From contig CALRKB020000026.1 in NCBI GenBank assembly GCA_943367755.1, positions 1 to 64,000 of the forward strand: DNA of 64,000 bases, given 5' to 3'. Source of the DNA: PCC-6802 sp943367755. Lineage in GTDB: Bacteria > Cyanobacteriota > Cyanobacteriia > Pseudanabaenales > Pseudanabaenaceae. Within the stretch, counting starts at the first letter, position 1. Every line of letters starts with the position of its first letter. Of the stretch, positions 53,957-63,403 are shown piece after piece. The translations under genes and the position numbers were made by a program. Below the pieces are notes generated by a model. The model did not search any database. It saw only the letters and a list, made by a program, of their open reading frames with translations, and was not told the DNA's origin.

Positions 53957-54715
53957 ATGGCAGAACTTTTTAAGATTGGCAATAAAACGGTTGCAGCAGC
54001 AGAATTTATTGGGCTTCTGCAAAGGTATCAGCTGCTCCCTCAATTGATTCGCGGTGCGATTATAGATGAGGCGATCGCAGCTTATGAATGTACCGCAGCA
54101 GAGGAACAGGAGCTATTGGCTAAGTTTTACGAACAAAACAAGCTAGATACTCCTGAAGTACAAGCAGCCTGGCTAGAAGCACAGGGAATTACTGACAGCC
54201 AACTAACTGATGTTGTGACCCGCCCAGTAAGGCTTACACGTTTCAAGCAAGAAAAATGGGGCAACAAAGTTGAGTCATATTTTATGACGCGCAAGCCAGC
54301 GTTAGATCGGGTGTTGTATTCACTAATTCGCACCAAGGATCTGGGCACGGCGCAAGAATTGTATTTCCGCATTCAAGAGGGAGAGCAGTCGTTTGCCGAG
54401 TTAGCAAGGCAATACTCCCAAGGCGGTGAGTCAGCAACCGGGGGGTTGGTGGGACCAACGCCTCTACTGACACCACATCCGGCGATCGCCCGTACTCTCT
54501 CCATCAGTCAACCAGGGCAATTATGGCCACCCACGCGCTTAGAAGAATGGTTTGTCATTATTAGACTGGAAAAGTTCTATCCTGCCCAGCTTGATGATTC
54601 TATTCGTCCTCAGCTCATTGACGAGCTATTTGAAACCTGGATGAAAGAGCAAATACAGCAAAGCGGCACAGTTAAGGCTATTTCAGTCCCAGGGCAGCAA
54701 GCTACGGTCAAGTAA
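53957..54715 (+). CDS. Parvulin-type peptidyl-prolyl isomerase
   Basis: The 252-residue protein has an N-terminal helical SurA-like region (ALIEYECTAAEEQ-type helices), then a rotamase domain at about 115-215 (FRIQEGEQSFAELARQYSQGGESATGGLVGP). There is no signal peptide, so it may be cytosolic or leaderless. Such proteins occur beside HlyD-type exporters in cyanobacteria, but here the neighbour is the MotA/ExbB gene, 90 bases downstream. Confidence 0.85.
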   Translation: MAELFKIGNKTVAAAEFIGLLQRYQLLPQLIRGAIIDEAIAAYECTAAEEQELLAKFYEQNKLDTPEVQAAWLEAQGITDSQLTDVVTRPVRLTRFKQEKWGNKVESYFMTRKPALDRVLYSLIRTKDLGTAQELYFRIQEGEQSFAELARQYSQGGESATGGLVGPTPLLTPHPAIARTLSISQPGQLWPPTRLEEWFVIIRLEKFYPAQLDDSIRPQLIDELFETWMKEQIQQSGTVKAISVPGQQATVK

Positions 54716-54805
54716 GATAGGCCATCTATAATGAACTAGTCGCACACTATAGAGACCACAAAAGCCTAGGATCTTTAAAAGCAGCACTAGGGCGAGTAAA
54801 TTTCT

Positions 54806-55444
54806 ATGGAAGAATTATTTAGAGCAGGTGGCCCGGTGATGTGGCCTTTGATGGGGCTGTCGATACTCTCTGTAGCCGCGATCGCTGAGAGGTGTTATTT
54901 CTGGGTAGCATTACTGATGCAGGAGGGCGAAGCTGTCAAACGCATTTTAAATGCCGCGCGTGAGGATTTACCTCTGGCTACCAAAATCGCCCAAGCCTCT
55001 CATAACACACCTATAGGTCGGTTCTTGTCTGCACCTCTAGCCTTAGATCGTCCTGACCCAGAATTATTCAGACTCGCGTTAGAAAGTACGGCTGATGAAG
55101 AATTAGTGAATATGCTGCGTGGCGAAAAGATCCTGGAAGGCACGATTGCTCTAGCACCATTACTCGGCTTGTTGGGTACGGTTACGGGATTGATTAGCTC
55201 GTTTAGTGCGATCAAGATTGGCGATGTGGCAAACAACATGCGCTCTGGCAACCTGACTCAAGGGATCGCGATCGCCCTAATTACGACGGCTACCGGCTTG
55301 ATCGTAGCAATCTCAACCTTGGCATTTCATCGATTATTCTTAGCCCTGCACGCCAACCAGGTCAAAATCTTTCGCAAGGCTGGTAACGATCTAGAGCTAA
55401 TCTACCGTCAATATTGGCAGGCACAAGGGAGGACTAAAAATTAA
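54806..55444 (+). CDS. MotA/TolQ/ExbB proton channel family protein
   Basis: The 212-residue protein has three membrane segments: MWPLMGLSILSVAAIAERCYF at the start, TIALAPLLGLLGTVTGLISSF in the middle with the conserved GLLGTV(T)G, and IAIALITTATGLIVAI. It should form a proton channel with an ExbD/TolR partner, which is not adjacent. The role is probably energising an outer-membrane or envelope process. Confidence 0.88.
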   Translation: MEELFRAGGPVMWPLMGLSILSVAAIAERCYFWVALLMQEGEAVKRILNAAREDLPLATKIAQASHNTPIGRFLSAPLALDRPDPELFRLALESTADEELVNMLRGEKILEGTIALAPLLGLLGTVTGLISSFSAIKIGDVANNMRSGNLTQGIAIALITTATGLIVAISTLAFHRLFLALHANQVKIFRKAGNDLELIYRQYWQAQGRTKN

Positions 55445-55447
55445 TGA

Positions 55448-55774
55448 TTACTCTTCCTCAGGACCAAATACTCGCTCTAAAATGCGACGATTTTCCACCT
55501 GCAACCCTCTGACCTCAGCCTGCATTTCCCTAATCTCTACCAGCATTTGCTGAATAAATTGCGACTGCTGTGTTGATGTCTCTGCTAGTTGAGCGATCGC
55601 CTGGGTCATCTGGTCAATCCCACGGGTGTTAACCTCTTGCTGCGTGGCAGTACGATCTAGAGTGCGGTCAATGCGCTCATACTGGCGGGCAAGGGTAAAC
55701 ATTACACTTTTTACTGTTTCGAGATCGTCAGCTACGCCTTCGAGCGTTAATGCGTTGTCTGGGGGCTGTGTCAT
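55448..55774 (-). CDS. Small coiled-coil protein
   Basis: The 108-residue acidic protein consists almost wholly of heptad-patterned helix (IDQMTQAIAQLAETSTQQSQ, MLVEIREMQAEVRGLQVENR). No membrane segment. It is common in cyanobacteria as an unknown. It lies convergent with the channel gene (3 bases apart) and 38 bases downstream of a DUF29 gene. Confidence 0.65.
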   Translation of the reverse strand: MTQPPDNALTLEGVADDLETVKSVMFTLARQYERIDRTLDRTATQQEVNTRGIDQMTQAIAQLAETSTQQSQFIQQMLVEIREMQAEVRGLQVENRRILERVFGPEEE

Positions 55775-55812
55775 GGCTTATTAACTTTTGCGATGTTTTA
55801 CGCATCAAATGA

Positions 55813-56277
55813 CTACTTTACTTTGTCATTATCCCAAAATGCTTCATTCAGGATGGCTTCAATCTCACGACCGAACTGCCAGCGATCGGAAAAAGAGACA
55901 CCCCGATATTCTTCCCTGACCAGTTCTAAAGCATTGGTAAAGGAACGGTCAAACACACTAGTGAAGTAAGATTTGAGGCTAGGTGAATCTTCTAGTATTT
56001 TCCGCAGATCCTGGCGCTGTGTGAGGATAGTGAGCTGCCAACCTCGGTTATCGTAGGCACTATCGATGTAGACTCGTTTTAAGATATGCGCCAACAGTAC
56101 TTCTAAGCGATTTCTTAACTCGCGTTTTTCAGATCGCCCCAATGCTTCTATTTCCTCAATCAAGTTTTCCAGATCGATGCGATCGAAATCCCTAGCTTTT
56201 AGATGCGATGCTGTAGCCTCTAACCATAAGCTAAAGTCTAGATCGTAAAGTAATGTTTGGGTGGGTGTCTGGGTCAT
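55813..56277 (-). CDS. DUF29 family protein
   Basis: The 154-residue protein has the DUF29 pattern: LYDLDFSLWLEATASHLKAR, IDLENLIEEIEALGRSEKRE and LLAHILKRVY. This helical family is very abundant in cyanobacteria and its function is unknown; some members sit next to Uma2-like genes. Confidence 0.92.
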   Translation of the reverse strand: MTQTPTQTLLYDLDFSLWLEATASHLKARDFDRIDLENLIEEIEALGRSEKRELRNRLEVLLAHILKRVYIDSAYDNRGWQLTILTQRQDLRKILEDSPSLKSYFTSVFDRSFTNALELVREEYRGVSFSDRWQFGREIEAILNEAFWDNDKVK

Positions 56278-56329
56278 TGCTGCTTCCCTTTAACGCATAA
56301 ACTATCCCGAATCTGCGATTGCAAATCAA

Positions 56330-56905
56330 TTACTTAATCGCTACATCTATTTGGTTGCGTAAGTCTATCTCTTTGCCAGAGTTATCGATCGCAACATTAG
56401 CGATCGCGATTTTCTGCTCTAATGGCATCTGGCTAGCGATGCGAAGCTTTGCCTCGCTTTCTGATAGGTGATTTCGCTGCATCAGCCGCTCTAGCTGCTG
56501 CTCAGCCGTGCAAGTGACTACCCAGGTTTCCGTGACTAGATCTTGCATGCCTGACTCAAATAGCAGAGGTACGACCATAATAACTGTTGACGGTTGATGC
56601 TGTTCTGCTTCTGCCTGCAAGCGCTGACGCACATAGGGATGAATTTGCGCCTCTAGCCATTGGCGTTCGGCAGCATCTTGAAAAATAATTCTGCCCAGTT
56701 CGGCTCGATCTAAAGTGCGATCGCGCCTCAAAATGTGATCGCCATAACGAGAGGCGATCGCGGCAATCAAATCTTCAGTTAGTGCTTCGCGAGCGTAGAT
56801 ATCAGCATCGAGTATGGGTAATCCATACGCAGTGTTTAAGTACTGAGACACTGTGGATTTACCTGTGGCAATTCCCCCCGTAATGCCAATAATGCGCTGC
56901 TGCAT
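56330..56905 (-). CDS. coaE: Dephospho-CoA kinase
   Basis: The 191-residue P-loop kinase carries out the last step of CoA synthesis. Walker A is GITGGIATGKST at the N-terminus, followed by PILDADIYAREA, and VVPLLFESGMQDLVTETWVV with the lid region LERLMQRNHLSESEAKLRI. Length is normal for the single-domain enzyme. Confidence 0.94.
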   Translation of the reverse strand: MQQRIIGITGGIATGKSTVSQYLNTAYGLPILDADIYAREALTEDLIAAIASRYGDHILRRDRTLDRAELGRIIFQDAAERQWLEAQIHPYVRQRLQAEAEQHQPSTVIMVVPLLFESGMQDLVTETWVVTCTAEQQLERLMQRNHLSESEAKLRIASQMPLEQKIAIANVAIDNSGKEIDLRNQIDVAIK

Positions 56906-57093
56906 TAATCGATCGTTAAAACAAGTAAATTTTAAGCAAGAAAGGTTTCAGATTCCAGCAATCTTTTGACAATTGCTAATAGAATTAGCTGTCAAACATG
57001 AGGGTTCTAATATGCAATATTCAGAGCTTTTAGAGCTTTAGAATATTTAGAAGACTTATAGAAAACTTAGAACCTGAAACCCTAAATATCGAG

Positions 57094-57591
57094 TTACCAA
57101 AGTGCTGGTACTGGAGCAGGTCTACGGACAGGAGGTGGGGCAGGTTCGTACCGAGGAGGCTCTGGTGCTGGTGGAGCTTGTGCCTCTAGGCAGGAATTAT
57201 CCGTACCTGCTGGCAACTCGATCCCAGACGAGCGGTAGTAGGTGCAAAAGGATGCTAGTGAGGTAGTATAAGGGTTAGCTAGATCGCGGGTACGAATATT
57301 ATCGTCATCGGAATTCTGCAATTCCCACATCTCTTTATTCATAGTGCGGAAAGAGGTAAACTCCCTTTCAAGCTTCTGATCCATAAACTCAAGCTGGATC
57401 CACGGCAAAGTTACATTAGTCGATGAAGTTAAATCCAGTATTTTGGTCATCGCTTCATTATACGTGGGTGAAAAATCACGCGGATAATAGTCTTGATCCG
57501 TTAATAGTGGATCGGCATAGGATGGAGCAGCCATGCCTGCGATCGCGGTAATTGCTAATGCTGAAGCTAGCAAGTAAGAGCGAGTTCTCAT
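57094..57591 (-). CDS. Secreted unknown protein with Pro-rich C-terminus
   Basis: The product has 165 residues from ATG 57591, chosen because AGGA lies 8 bases upstream; GTG 57606 and ATG 57600 are alternatives. A signal peptide (SYLLASALAITAIAGMAAPSYA) is cleaved before DP. The mature protein has two cysteines and ends in a proline-rich tail (PPAPEPPRYEPAPPPVRRPA), suggesting a periplasmic or wall-contacting role. Family unknown. Confidence 0.7.
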   Translation of the reverse strand: MRTRSYLLASALAITAIAGMAAPSYADPLLTDQDYYPRDFSPTYNEAMTKILDLTSSTNVTLPWIQLEFMDQKLEREFTSFRTMNKEMWELQNSDDDNIRTRDLANPYTTSLASFCTYYRSSGIELPAGTDNSCLEAQAPPAPEPPRYEPAPPPVRRPAPVPALW

Positions 57592-57700
57592 AAAGTTCAT
57601 CCTCACATTGTGTCTAAACCAAATAATTTGGCTAATTATTCCACACTAATCTAACAGATCGACTATCTTTCCGCTATATAAACTATTAATTTGTGCGTCC

Positions 57701-58270
57701 ATGACTACTGAAATTGCAATCAAAGAAAAACTGCTAGAGCTATTTTGTCGTTTAGCTTACAAGAGTGGAAATTTCACACTTTCTTCGGGGCAATCTAGTT
57801 CCTATTATGTCAATAGTAAGCTGGTAACTTTACACCCCTACGGCGCACTGTGGACGGGGCAAATTTTGCTCTCCATGCTGCCCCAGGATGTAACGGCAGT
57901 GGGAGGGCTGACCCTGGGAGCCGATCCCATTGTTTCGGCGGTGAGCGTGGTATCGGCCTATGAAAATCGCCCAATCGTAGCTTTAATCGTGCGCAAACAG
58001 GCTAAAGGGCATGGTACAGCTGATTGGATTGAAGGGCCTGTACTACCCGAAGGTTCAAAAGTGGTAGTCCTGGAAGATGTGGTGACGACAGGGAAGTCGG
58101 CCATGCAAGCAGTGGAGCGGTTGCGTCAGGCAGGCTATCAGGTCGATCGCATCATTTCACTTGTGGATCGTAATCAGGGTGGGGCGGAACTATATGCTCA
58201 GGAAGGGTTAGCATTCGATACCATTTTCACGATCGCAGAAATTCAGGCATACGCAGCAAGTAATGCATGA
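57701..58270 (+). CDS. pyrE: Orotate phosphoribosyltransferase
   Basis: The 189-residue enzyme converts orotate and PRPP to orotidine 5'-phosphate. FTLSSGQSSSYYVNSKL is the substrate loop, and the PRPP-binding motif is VVVLEDVVTTGKSAMQAV. It overlaps the following DUF58 gene by 4 bases (ATGA). Confidence 0.95.
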   Translation: MTTEIAIKEKLLELFCRLAYKSGNFTLSSGQSSSYYVNSKLVTLHPYGALWTGQILLSMLPQDVTAVGGLTLGADPIVSAVSVVSAYENRPIVALIVRKQAKGHGTADWIEGPVLPEGSKVVVLEDVVTTGKSAMQAVERLRQAGYQVDRIISLVDRNQGGAELYAQEGLAFDTIFTIAEIQAYAASNA

Positions 58271-59472
58271 CCAGAAATATGCCCCAGCCACGGCCTAACA
58301 AGTTTCTAGATTGGCTAGAAAGACGAGCCAGCGTACCCGAATTTGCGGGGTGGATGCTGATGGCGATCGCCGGATTCTTCTTTTTAGCAGCAACCAATAC
58401 GCTAGCTGGCTGGCTCTATGCCATTAGTGGAGTCAGTTTTGCGATCGTGTTTATTGGTGGTGTATTACCAGTACGCATCCTGAAGGGGATCGAGATCGAG
58501 CGCCTGCCCATCGATCCGGTCAGTGCCGGGGATATTCTCACGATCGAACTGCTATTACATAATTCCGGCAAGCATAGTAAAGCCTTGTTGGAAGCACGAG
58601 ATCTTCTGCCAGAAGGGATTTGTCGCACAAGCGTGCAAGACCACGTGATTGAATCAATTGCGCCGGGAGATCGTGATCGCTGGCTCTATGCGGTCACGAC
58701 ACTACGACGCGGTGTATTTCAGTTCGATCGTTTGGAGCTAGCCACTGCTAGTCCATTTGGCTTATTTCGTAGTCGGCGATCGCAATCGGTCAAACGGAGG
58801 GCGATCGTCTATCCCACCGTCCTCCCACTCAGTCAATGTCCCATAGTCGATCTGATCGGCAGGGATGATAGCCCCCGACTCTACAGTACGGAGAATGCCC
58901 GTAATAGCGCGAATGAGGGCATCACGCGCACGCTCAGGCCCTATCGCTGGGGCGATCCAATTCGGCTAGTACATTGGCGGACTAGCGCGCGATTTGGCGA
59001 ATTACGGGTGCGAGAATTGGAACTGACCGTTGGTGGGCAAGAGTTGGTGATTGCCCTGGATACATTACCCGGTTGGCAGGCTTGGGACTTTGAGCAAGCC
59101 GTGGTGACAGCGGCTTCGCTATATTTTTATGCCCTGCGACTCAATCTTAATGTGCGGTTGTGGACTGCGGCAACAGGACTAGGGCATGGCAATCGCGTAG
59201 TGCTGGAAACCCTAGCGGCGGCCAGCATCACCACAGACCAGGTTATGGAAATATCTGACTTACCTGACATCCCACTCGTCTGGATTACGCATCGTCCTGC
59301 TAGTTTGGCAGAGTTGCCATTAGGAAGTCGGTGGATTTTATGGGGCAATGCTAGTGGGGCAAAAGTTCCTGGTATTGCCATTGAGCCTAGTACTGAAGGT
59401 GAACTGGATCGAGATCATACGTTTCGCTCTCTACAAGCACAATTGCAAATAAGGACTAGCGTCTCAAGCTAA
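58267..59472 (+). CDS. DUF58 domain membrane protein
   Basis: The 401-residue protein has two N-terminal membrane segments at about 25-70, a beta-rich region at 70-200 (LRRGVFQFDRLELATASPFGLFRSRR), and the DUF58 block at about 215-250 (RTLRPYRWGDPIRLVHWRTSARFGELRVRELE). The rest is vWA-like. DUF58 proteins often pair with MoxR ATPases and transglutaminase genes, none of which is present here. Overlap with pyrE suggests cotranscription only. Confidence 0.88.
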   Translation: MTRNMPQPRPNKFLDWLERRASVPEFAGWMLMAIAGFFFLAATNTLAGWLYAISGVSFAIVFIGGVLPVRILKGIEIERLPIDPVSAGDILTIELLLHNSGKHSKALLEARDLLPEGICRTSVQDHVIESIAPGDRDRWLYAVTTLRRGVFQFDRLELATASPFGLFRSRRSQSVKRRAIVYPTVLPLSQCPIVDLIGRDDSPRLYSTENARNSANEGITRTLRPYRWGDPIRLVHWRTSARFGELRVRELELTVGGQELVIALDTLPGWQAWDFEQAVVTAASLYFYALRLNLNVRLWTAATGLGHGNRVVLETLAAASITTDQVMEISDLPDIPLVWITHRPASLAELPLGSRWILWGNASGAKVPGIAIEPSTEGELDRDHTFRSLQAQLQIRTSVSS

Positions 59473-59481
59473 CTATCTTCT

Positions 59482-59946
59482 CTATTGCCACCTACCAATA
59501 ATCCACCCCAGCCCCAAGCCTAACCAACTACTCAGGGCGATTGTCCAGAAAATCTGGTTCCGGCGAAACCCATTTTTAGTCATTTGCCACTTTGCCCAAA
59601 ATAGAGGCGAAAACCAAAATGCTGCCAGGATAAATGTCAGTGCGGCAAATGCAAGGCCATTACTGCCTAACGTTCTCGCAAAAGTTTCCACTTGTTCGTT
59701 ACCTTTAACCAGAGCGGTATCTAGGGCAAGCGGCAGACCCACCAACCATGTAATCACTAAAGTAGCTGGTACGGCTAATAGCAAAGCAATGTTGACCGCT
59801 GCTGCTAAAAAGGCGGCGATCGCGATCGCAATTCCCCAACTCAGTAACGGAGATGTCACCGCTGACAATTCCCAACCGTAGAGGGTATACCAAAGTAAAA
59901 CGGCTATTGAAGTTAGCCAGGGAAGCTTTTTGATCGCATCACTCAC
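59482..59946 (-). CDS. Multi-pass membrane protein, unknown
   Basis: The 154-residue product has about four hydrophobic segments (including AIAIAAFLAAAVNIALLLAVPATLVITWLV as two) and a glycine-rich C-terminus (LGLGLGWIIGRW). The start is GTG 59946 with no clear ribosome binding site. No family recognised. Confidence 0.6.
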   Translation of the reverse strand: MSDAIKKLPWLTSIAVLLWYTLYGWELSAVTSPLLSWGIAIAIAAFLAAAVNIALLLAVPATLVITWLVGLPLALDTALVKGNEQVETFARTLGSNGLAFAALTFILAAFWFSPLFWAKWQMTKNGFRRNQIFWTIALSSWLGLGLGWIIGRWQ

Positions 59947-60047
59947 GGGATATCAGCACCTAGAATTACAAATTGACTAAAATATTAATTGACTAAATTA
60001 TCGGACTATCTGGTACCGACAAAGTTTCCCAGGTACTAAATTCATAA

Positions 60048-60546
60048 CTAGCTGCTCAATTGGCGAAACTTCACCTTTAATAGATCGCGGGGATGGGGAG
60101 TCGGGATTGTTACCATACTTAAATCCTGATTTGGCAATAGTTCCCAGTCATAATCGCGCAGCAGCATAGCTCCAAATACCTTCATCTCCAGTCTGGCAAA
60201 TTCTTTACCCAAACATTCCCGCAATCCACCTCCAGAGGGGACGTAACCGAAGAGTTTTTGCTTGTCGGCAGCATGTTCGGAGGCAAAGCGCTCTGGATCG
60301 AATTTCTGATGGTCAGGATATAGTTCTTCTGCTTTGTGAGTTTGGGTAATTTGATACAGGACAGTCCAGCCCTTGGGAATCTGATAACCATTAAACTCAC
60401 AGGTCTGGATCGTCTCGCGAAATCCACCGCCCACAGGCGGCAGAAGCCGTAGGACTTCCTTTAAAAGGCAAGCCAAAATTTCCTGGCGATAATGGTAGCG
60501 AGGTTTGATTTTGCGTCACTTTGCTACTGTCAGTGTTATTGGTCAT
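60048..60546 (-). pseudogene. Cytochrome P450 (CYP120-like) with large internal deletion
   Basis: From ATG 60546 the frame reads MTNNTDSSKVTQNQ, then TSLPLSPGNFGLPF, a P450 N-terminus. At about 60463 it switches out of frame into the C-terminal quarter starting LKEVLRLLPP. About 300 residues are missing, including helices B to J. The remaining 130 residues keep the meander and the haem loop, which reads PSGGGLRECLG: the Phe that normally begins FGGG is Ser and the haem Cys is kept. No functional protein is expected. It may have acted on retinoids by homology to CYP120. Confidence 0.85.
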
Positions 60547-60585
60547 GGTTACTGATGTGTGGGCAAGAAAGCGATCGCTCCTACT

Positions 60586-61461
60586 CTAACCTGGAACTAT
60601 CACTGATATTGCTTGAGGAATCACTCGAAACTGGGCTGGAGTATAGGTAGTTAGCTCACCATCGGTATTAATTGGGCGAGGCTTGCGCGTGAGAATAGTC
60701 ACTTCCTGACAATGCAGCGATCGCACATCGCTGACGCTATCGTGATCCCCTCGCCATAGAGACGGCAGCAGGGCAAAGATTTGCCACCAGTGCCGAACTT
60801 CCAAGCTATAGAGATCGAGACGGCGATCGTCGATCGCCGCATCTACAGCCACTGCCATGCCACCACCGTAGAACCTGCCGTTGCCAACCGCAATCTGTAA
60901 GGTTTTGACTAAGAATGATTCATCACCGTGCCTAATTTCGGCGGAAAAGGGTCGGGTTTGCCAGATCGCTTGCAGGGCAGTTTTGGCATAGGCAAATACT
61001 CCCCAGCGGCGCTTGGCTTCCTTCGTGAGATTGTTCGTAATCTTGACGCTTAGCCCCATGCTCGCAACATTAAAGAAATACTTGCCATTTACCCAGCCTA
61101 AATCGATGCGACGGATCTGCCCCGTGGAGATCGACTTACATGCTTCTATGGGTGATGCTGCAATGCCAAGGGTTCTGGCTAAGTCGTTAGCGGTTCCTAG
61201 CGGTACGATCGCCAGCGGTATTTGTGTATCTACCAAACCCTCAGCAGCGGCGTTGAGTGTACCATCTCCACCACCGATCACAACTAGATCGACTCGATCG
61301 CGATAGTTGCGGATCAGTTCAGATAAAGACTCAGGGTGGGTGATCGATTCTTCAATGGGATTCATGCCCAACAAATCTAGCTGAGCGGCAATCTGAACGG
61401 CATAGCGATGTCCTTGACGGGAATGTCGGTTTAGTAGCAGTAGTACATTGCGATCGCTCAT
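60586..61461 (-). CDS. Diacylglycerol kinase-like lipid kinase (YegS/BmrU family)
   Basis: The 291-residue protein has the nucleotide-binding loop VVIGGGDGTLNAAAEGL at about 58-75, PLGTANDLARTLGI, and the C-terminal NGRFYGGGMAVAVDA block with VTILTRKPRPINTDGE. It phosphorylates a lipid such as diacylglycerol. Length is normal. It lies upstream of the P450 relic on the same strand. Confidence 0.9.
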   Translation of the reverse strand: MSDRNVLLLLNRHSRQGHRYAVQIAAQLDLLGMNPIEESITHPESLSELIRNYRDRVDLVVIGGGDGTLNAAAEGLVDTQIPLAIVPLGTANDLARTLGIAASPIEACKSISTGQIRRIDLGWVNGKYFFNVASMGLSVKITNNLTKEAKRRWGVFAYAKTALQAIWQTRPFSAEIRHGDESFLVKTLQIAVGNGRFYGGGMAVAVDAAIDDRRLDLYSLEVRHWWQIFALLPSLWRGDHDSVSDVRSLHCQEVTILTRKPRPINTDGELTTYTPAQFRVIPQAISVIVPG

Positions 61462-61552
61462 GCTAATTACTTACCCTTGATTAACCCTCTTTCACCCAGT
61501 TTGGCATAAGCTAGAAGTTGATTGCCTTAGCTACTACCAGATTTAGATCGAG

Positions 61553-62095
61553 ATGGCTTTACGAGTATATGGCGATCGCCCGCTCAAAACACTACCTGGA
61601 CTGGCGACACGCCCCACGCCCAGTCGCGTCAGGGAGGCATTATTTAATATTTGGCAGGGCAGAATTGAGAATTGTCGCTGGCTCGATCTATGTACGGGGT
61701 CTGGAGCAATGGCAGCGGAGGCTTTGTTGCGTGGAGCTGCTTCTGTAGTGGGGATAGAACAGTCGGGCACGGCCTGCAAACTCATTAAACAGAACTTGCA
61801 AAACATTATTAAACCCACTCAGGTATTTAGCATTCATCGAGGTGATGTGCTCAAAGTTATACCTAAATTACAGTCGCAACAATTCGATCTGGTTTATTTT
61901 GACCCACCCTATCAAAGCGATTGGTATGAACTAGTTATTGAGGCCCTGCCGATGCTGTTAGCTGCCGATGCTACCGTAGCAGTAGAACACGATCGCGCCA
62001 GACTTTTAGCCGATGTCATCGGTGGCCTCGTAGCAGTCGATCGCCGTAAATACGGTCAAACTGCGATCGCTTTTTACGAATTAGATAACAAGTGA
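61553..62095 (+). CDS. rsmD: 16S rRNA (guanine(966)-N2)-methyltransferase RsmD
   Basis: The 180-residue SAM enzyme has TRPTPSRVREALFNIW near the start, a motif I region (LDLCTGSGAMAAEALLRGA) and the N-methylating motif DLVYFDPPY, all typical of RsmD. It modifies G966 of 16S rRNA in the assembling 30S subunit. It lies 12 bases upstream of rodA. Confidence 0.93.
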   Translation: MALRVYGDRPLKTLPGLATRPTPSRVREALFNIWQGRIENCRWLDLCTGSGAMAAEALLRGAASVVGIEQSGTACKLIKQNLQNIIKPTQVFSIHRGDVLKVIPKLQSQQFDLVYFDPPYQSDWYELVIEALPMLLAADATVAVEHDRARLLADVIGGLVAVDRRKYGQTAIAFYELDNK

Positions 62096-62107
62096 AAAAG
62101 CTCAGCT

Positions 62108-63370
62108 ATGTTTTCAATTAACCTCAAGTCTTTCAGTTGGGAATCTTTGCGCAGGGAATGGCGCGATATTGACATCATTCTGTTAGTTTTGACAGTGATC
62201 TTAACTTTGATGGGAGCTGTAGCCATTCATAGCTCGGCGATCAACTATTCAGGACTGAATTCCTACTGGTTACAACACCTCGTAATCGGTAGTATCGGTC
62301 TGTTTATCGTCATGTCGTTAGCGCGTTGGCAGTATCAACAATTGTTACACCTGCACTGGATTACCTACGCAATCACCAACATCATTTTGGCGATCGTGTT
62401 AGTGAGCGGCACTAGTGCTAATGGGGCGCAAAGCTGGCTCACCATTGGGGACCTTAATATTCAGCCTTCTGAGTTTGCCAAAGTAGGGGTAATTATTACC
62501 CTAGCAGCACTTTTGCATGACCGCCCGATTCAACAGCCTTTGGATATACCCAAGGCAATCTGGCCACTACTGTTACCTTGTGCCTTAATTTTAAAGCAGC
62601 CCGATCTGGGTACATTTCTCGTGTTTTGCGCGATCGCCCTCGGTATGTTGTATTGGGGAGGTACAAGTCTGGGTTGGATCGTACTGCTCATCTCTCCCCT
62701 AATTTCTCTGATCCTATATAGCGTTTCCATCCCTATCTGGCTGGGATGGGTAGTACTAATGGGTGCAGTCGCTTGGTGGACGCTACCATGGATGCGTGCC
62801 ATTGGTATGTCGATCGCTGTCGTTGTGAATCTGATCTCGGCACAGGTGGGTAGCTTTGCCTGGACACTATTGCATGAATACCAGAAAAAACGCCTCTTAC
62901 TATTTCTCGATCCTACTCAAGACCCTTTGGATGGCGGCTACCATCTGATCCAATCACGGATTGCGATCGGTGCTGGCAAAATTTGGGGGCGTGGGATTAT
63001 GCATGGCACGCAAACCCAGCTCAACTTTATCCCCGAACAGCACACAGATTTTATCTTCTCTGCCATAGGTGAAGAGATGGGATTTGTCGGCTCTATGTTT
63101 GTACTGCTGGCGTTTTTGGGGATTTGCTGGCGCTTGTTAATGATCGCGGTTAGATCTAGGGATAACTTCGGCTCTTTACTAGCGATCGGCGTCTTTGCGA
63201 TGATTTTGTTCCAAACCACGATCAATGTAGGCATGACAATTGGCGTTGCCCCGATCACAGGTATTCCGCTACCGTGGCTCAGCTATGGGCGATCGGCACT
63301 ACTGACTAACTTCATTGCCCTCGGTTTAGTCGAGTCGGTAGCAGCACATCGACGTATGATTAAGTTCTAG
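62108..63370 (+). CDS. rodA: RodA/FtsW-type peptidoglycan glycosyltransferase (SEDS)
   Basis: The 420-residue SEDS protein has about ten membrane segments. IQPSEFAKVGVIITLA, KQPDLGTFLVF (with the catalytic-region Asp), HTDFIFSAIGEEMGFVGS and GIPLPWLSYGRSALLTNF are diagnostic. It polymerises lipid II during cell elongation with a class B PBP. RodA rather than FtsW is inferred from the overall match and lack of a division gene neighbourhood. Confidence 0.9.
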   Translation: MFSINLKSFSWESLRREWRDIDIILLVLTVILTLMGAVAIHSSAINYSGLNSYWLQHLVIGSIGLFIVMSLARWQYQQLLHLHWITYAITNIILAIVLVSGTSANGAQSWLTIGDLNIQPSEFAKVGVIITLAALLHDRPIQQPLDIPKAIWPLLLPCALILKQPDLGTFLVFCAIALGMLYWGGTSLGWIVLLISPLISLILYSVSIPIWLGWVVLMGAVAWWTLPWMRAIGMSIAVVVNLISAQVGSFAWTLLHEYQKKRLLLFLDPTQDPLDGGYHLIQSRIAIGAGKIWGRGIMHGTQTQLNFIPEQHTDFIFSAIGEEMGFVGSMFVLLAFLGICWRLLMIAVRSRDNFGSLLAIGVFAMILFQTTINVGMTIGVAPITGIPLPWLSYGRSALLTNFIALGLVESVAAHRRMIKF

Positions 63371-63403
63371 ATCTATTGGGTAATAATTTCTAGAAACTAG
63401 TCG

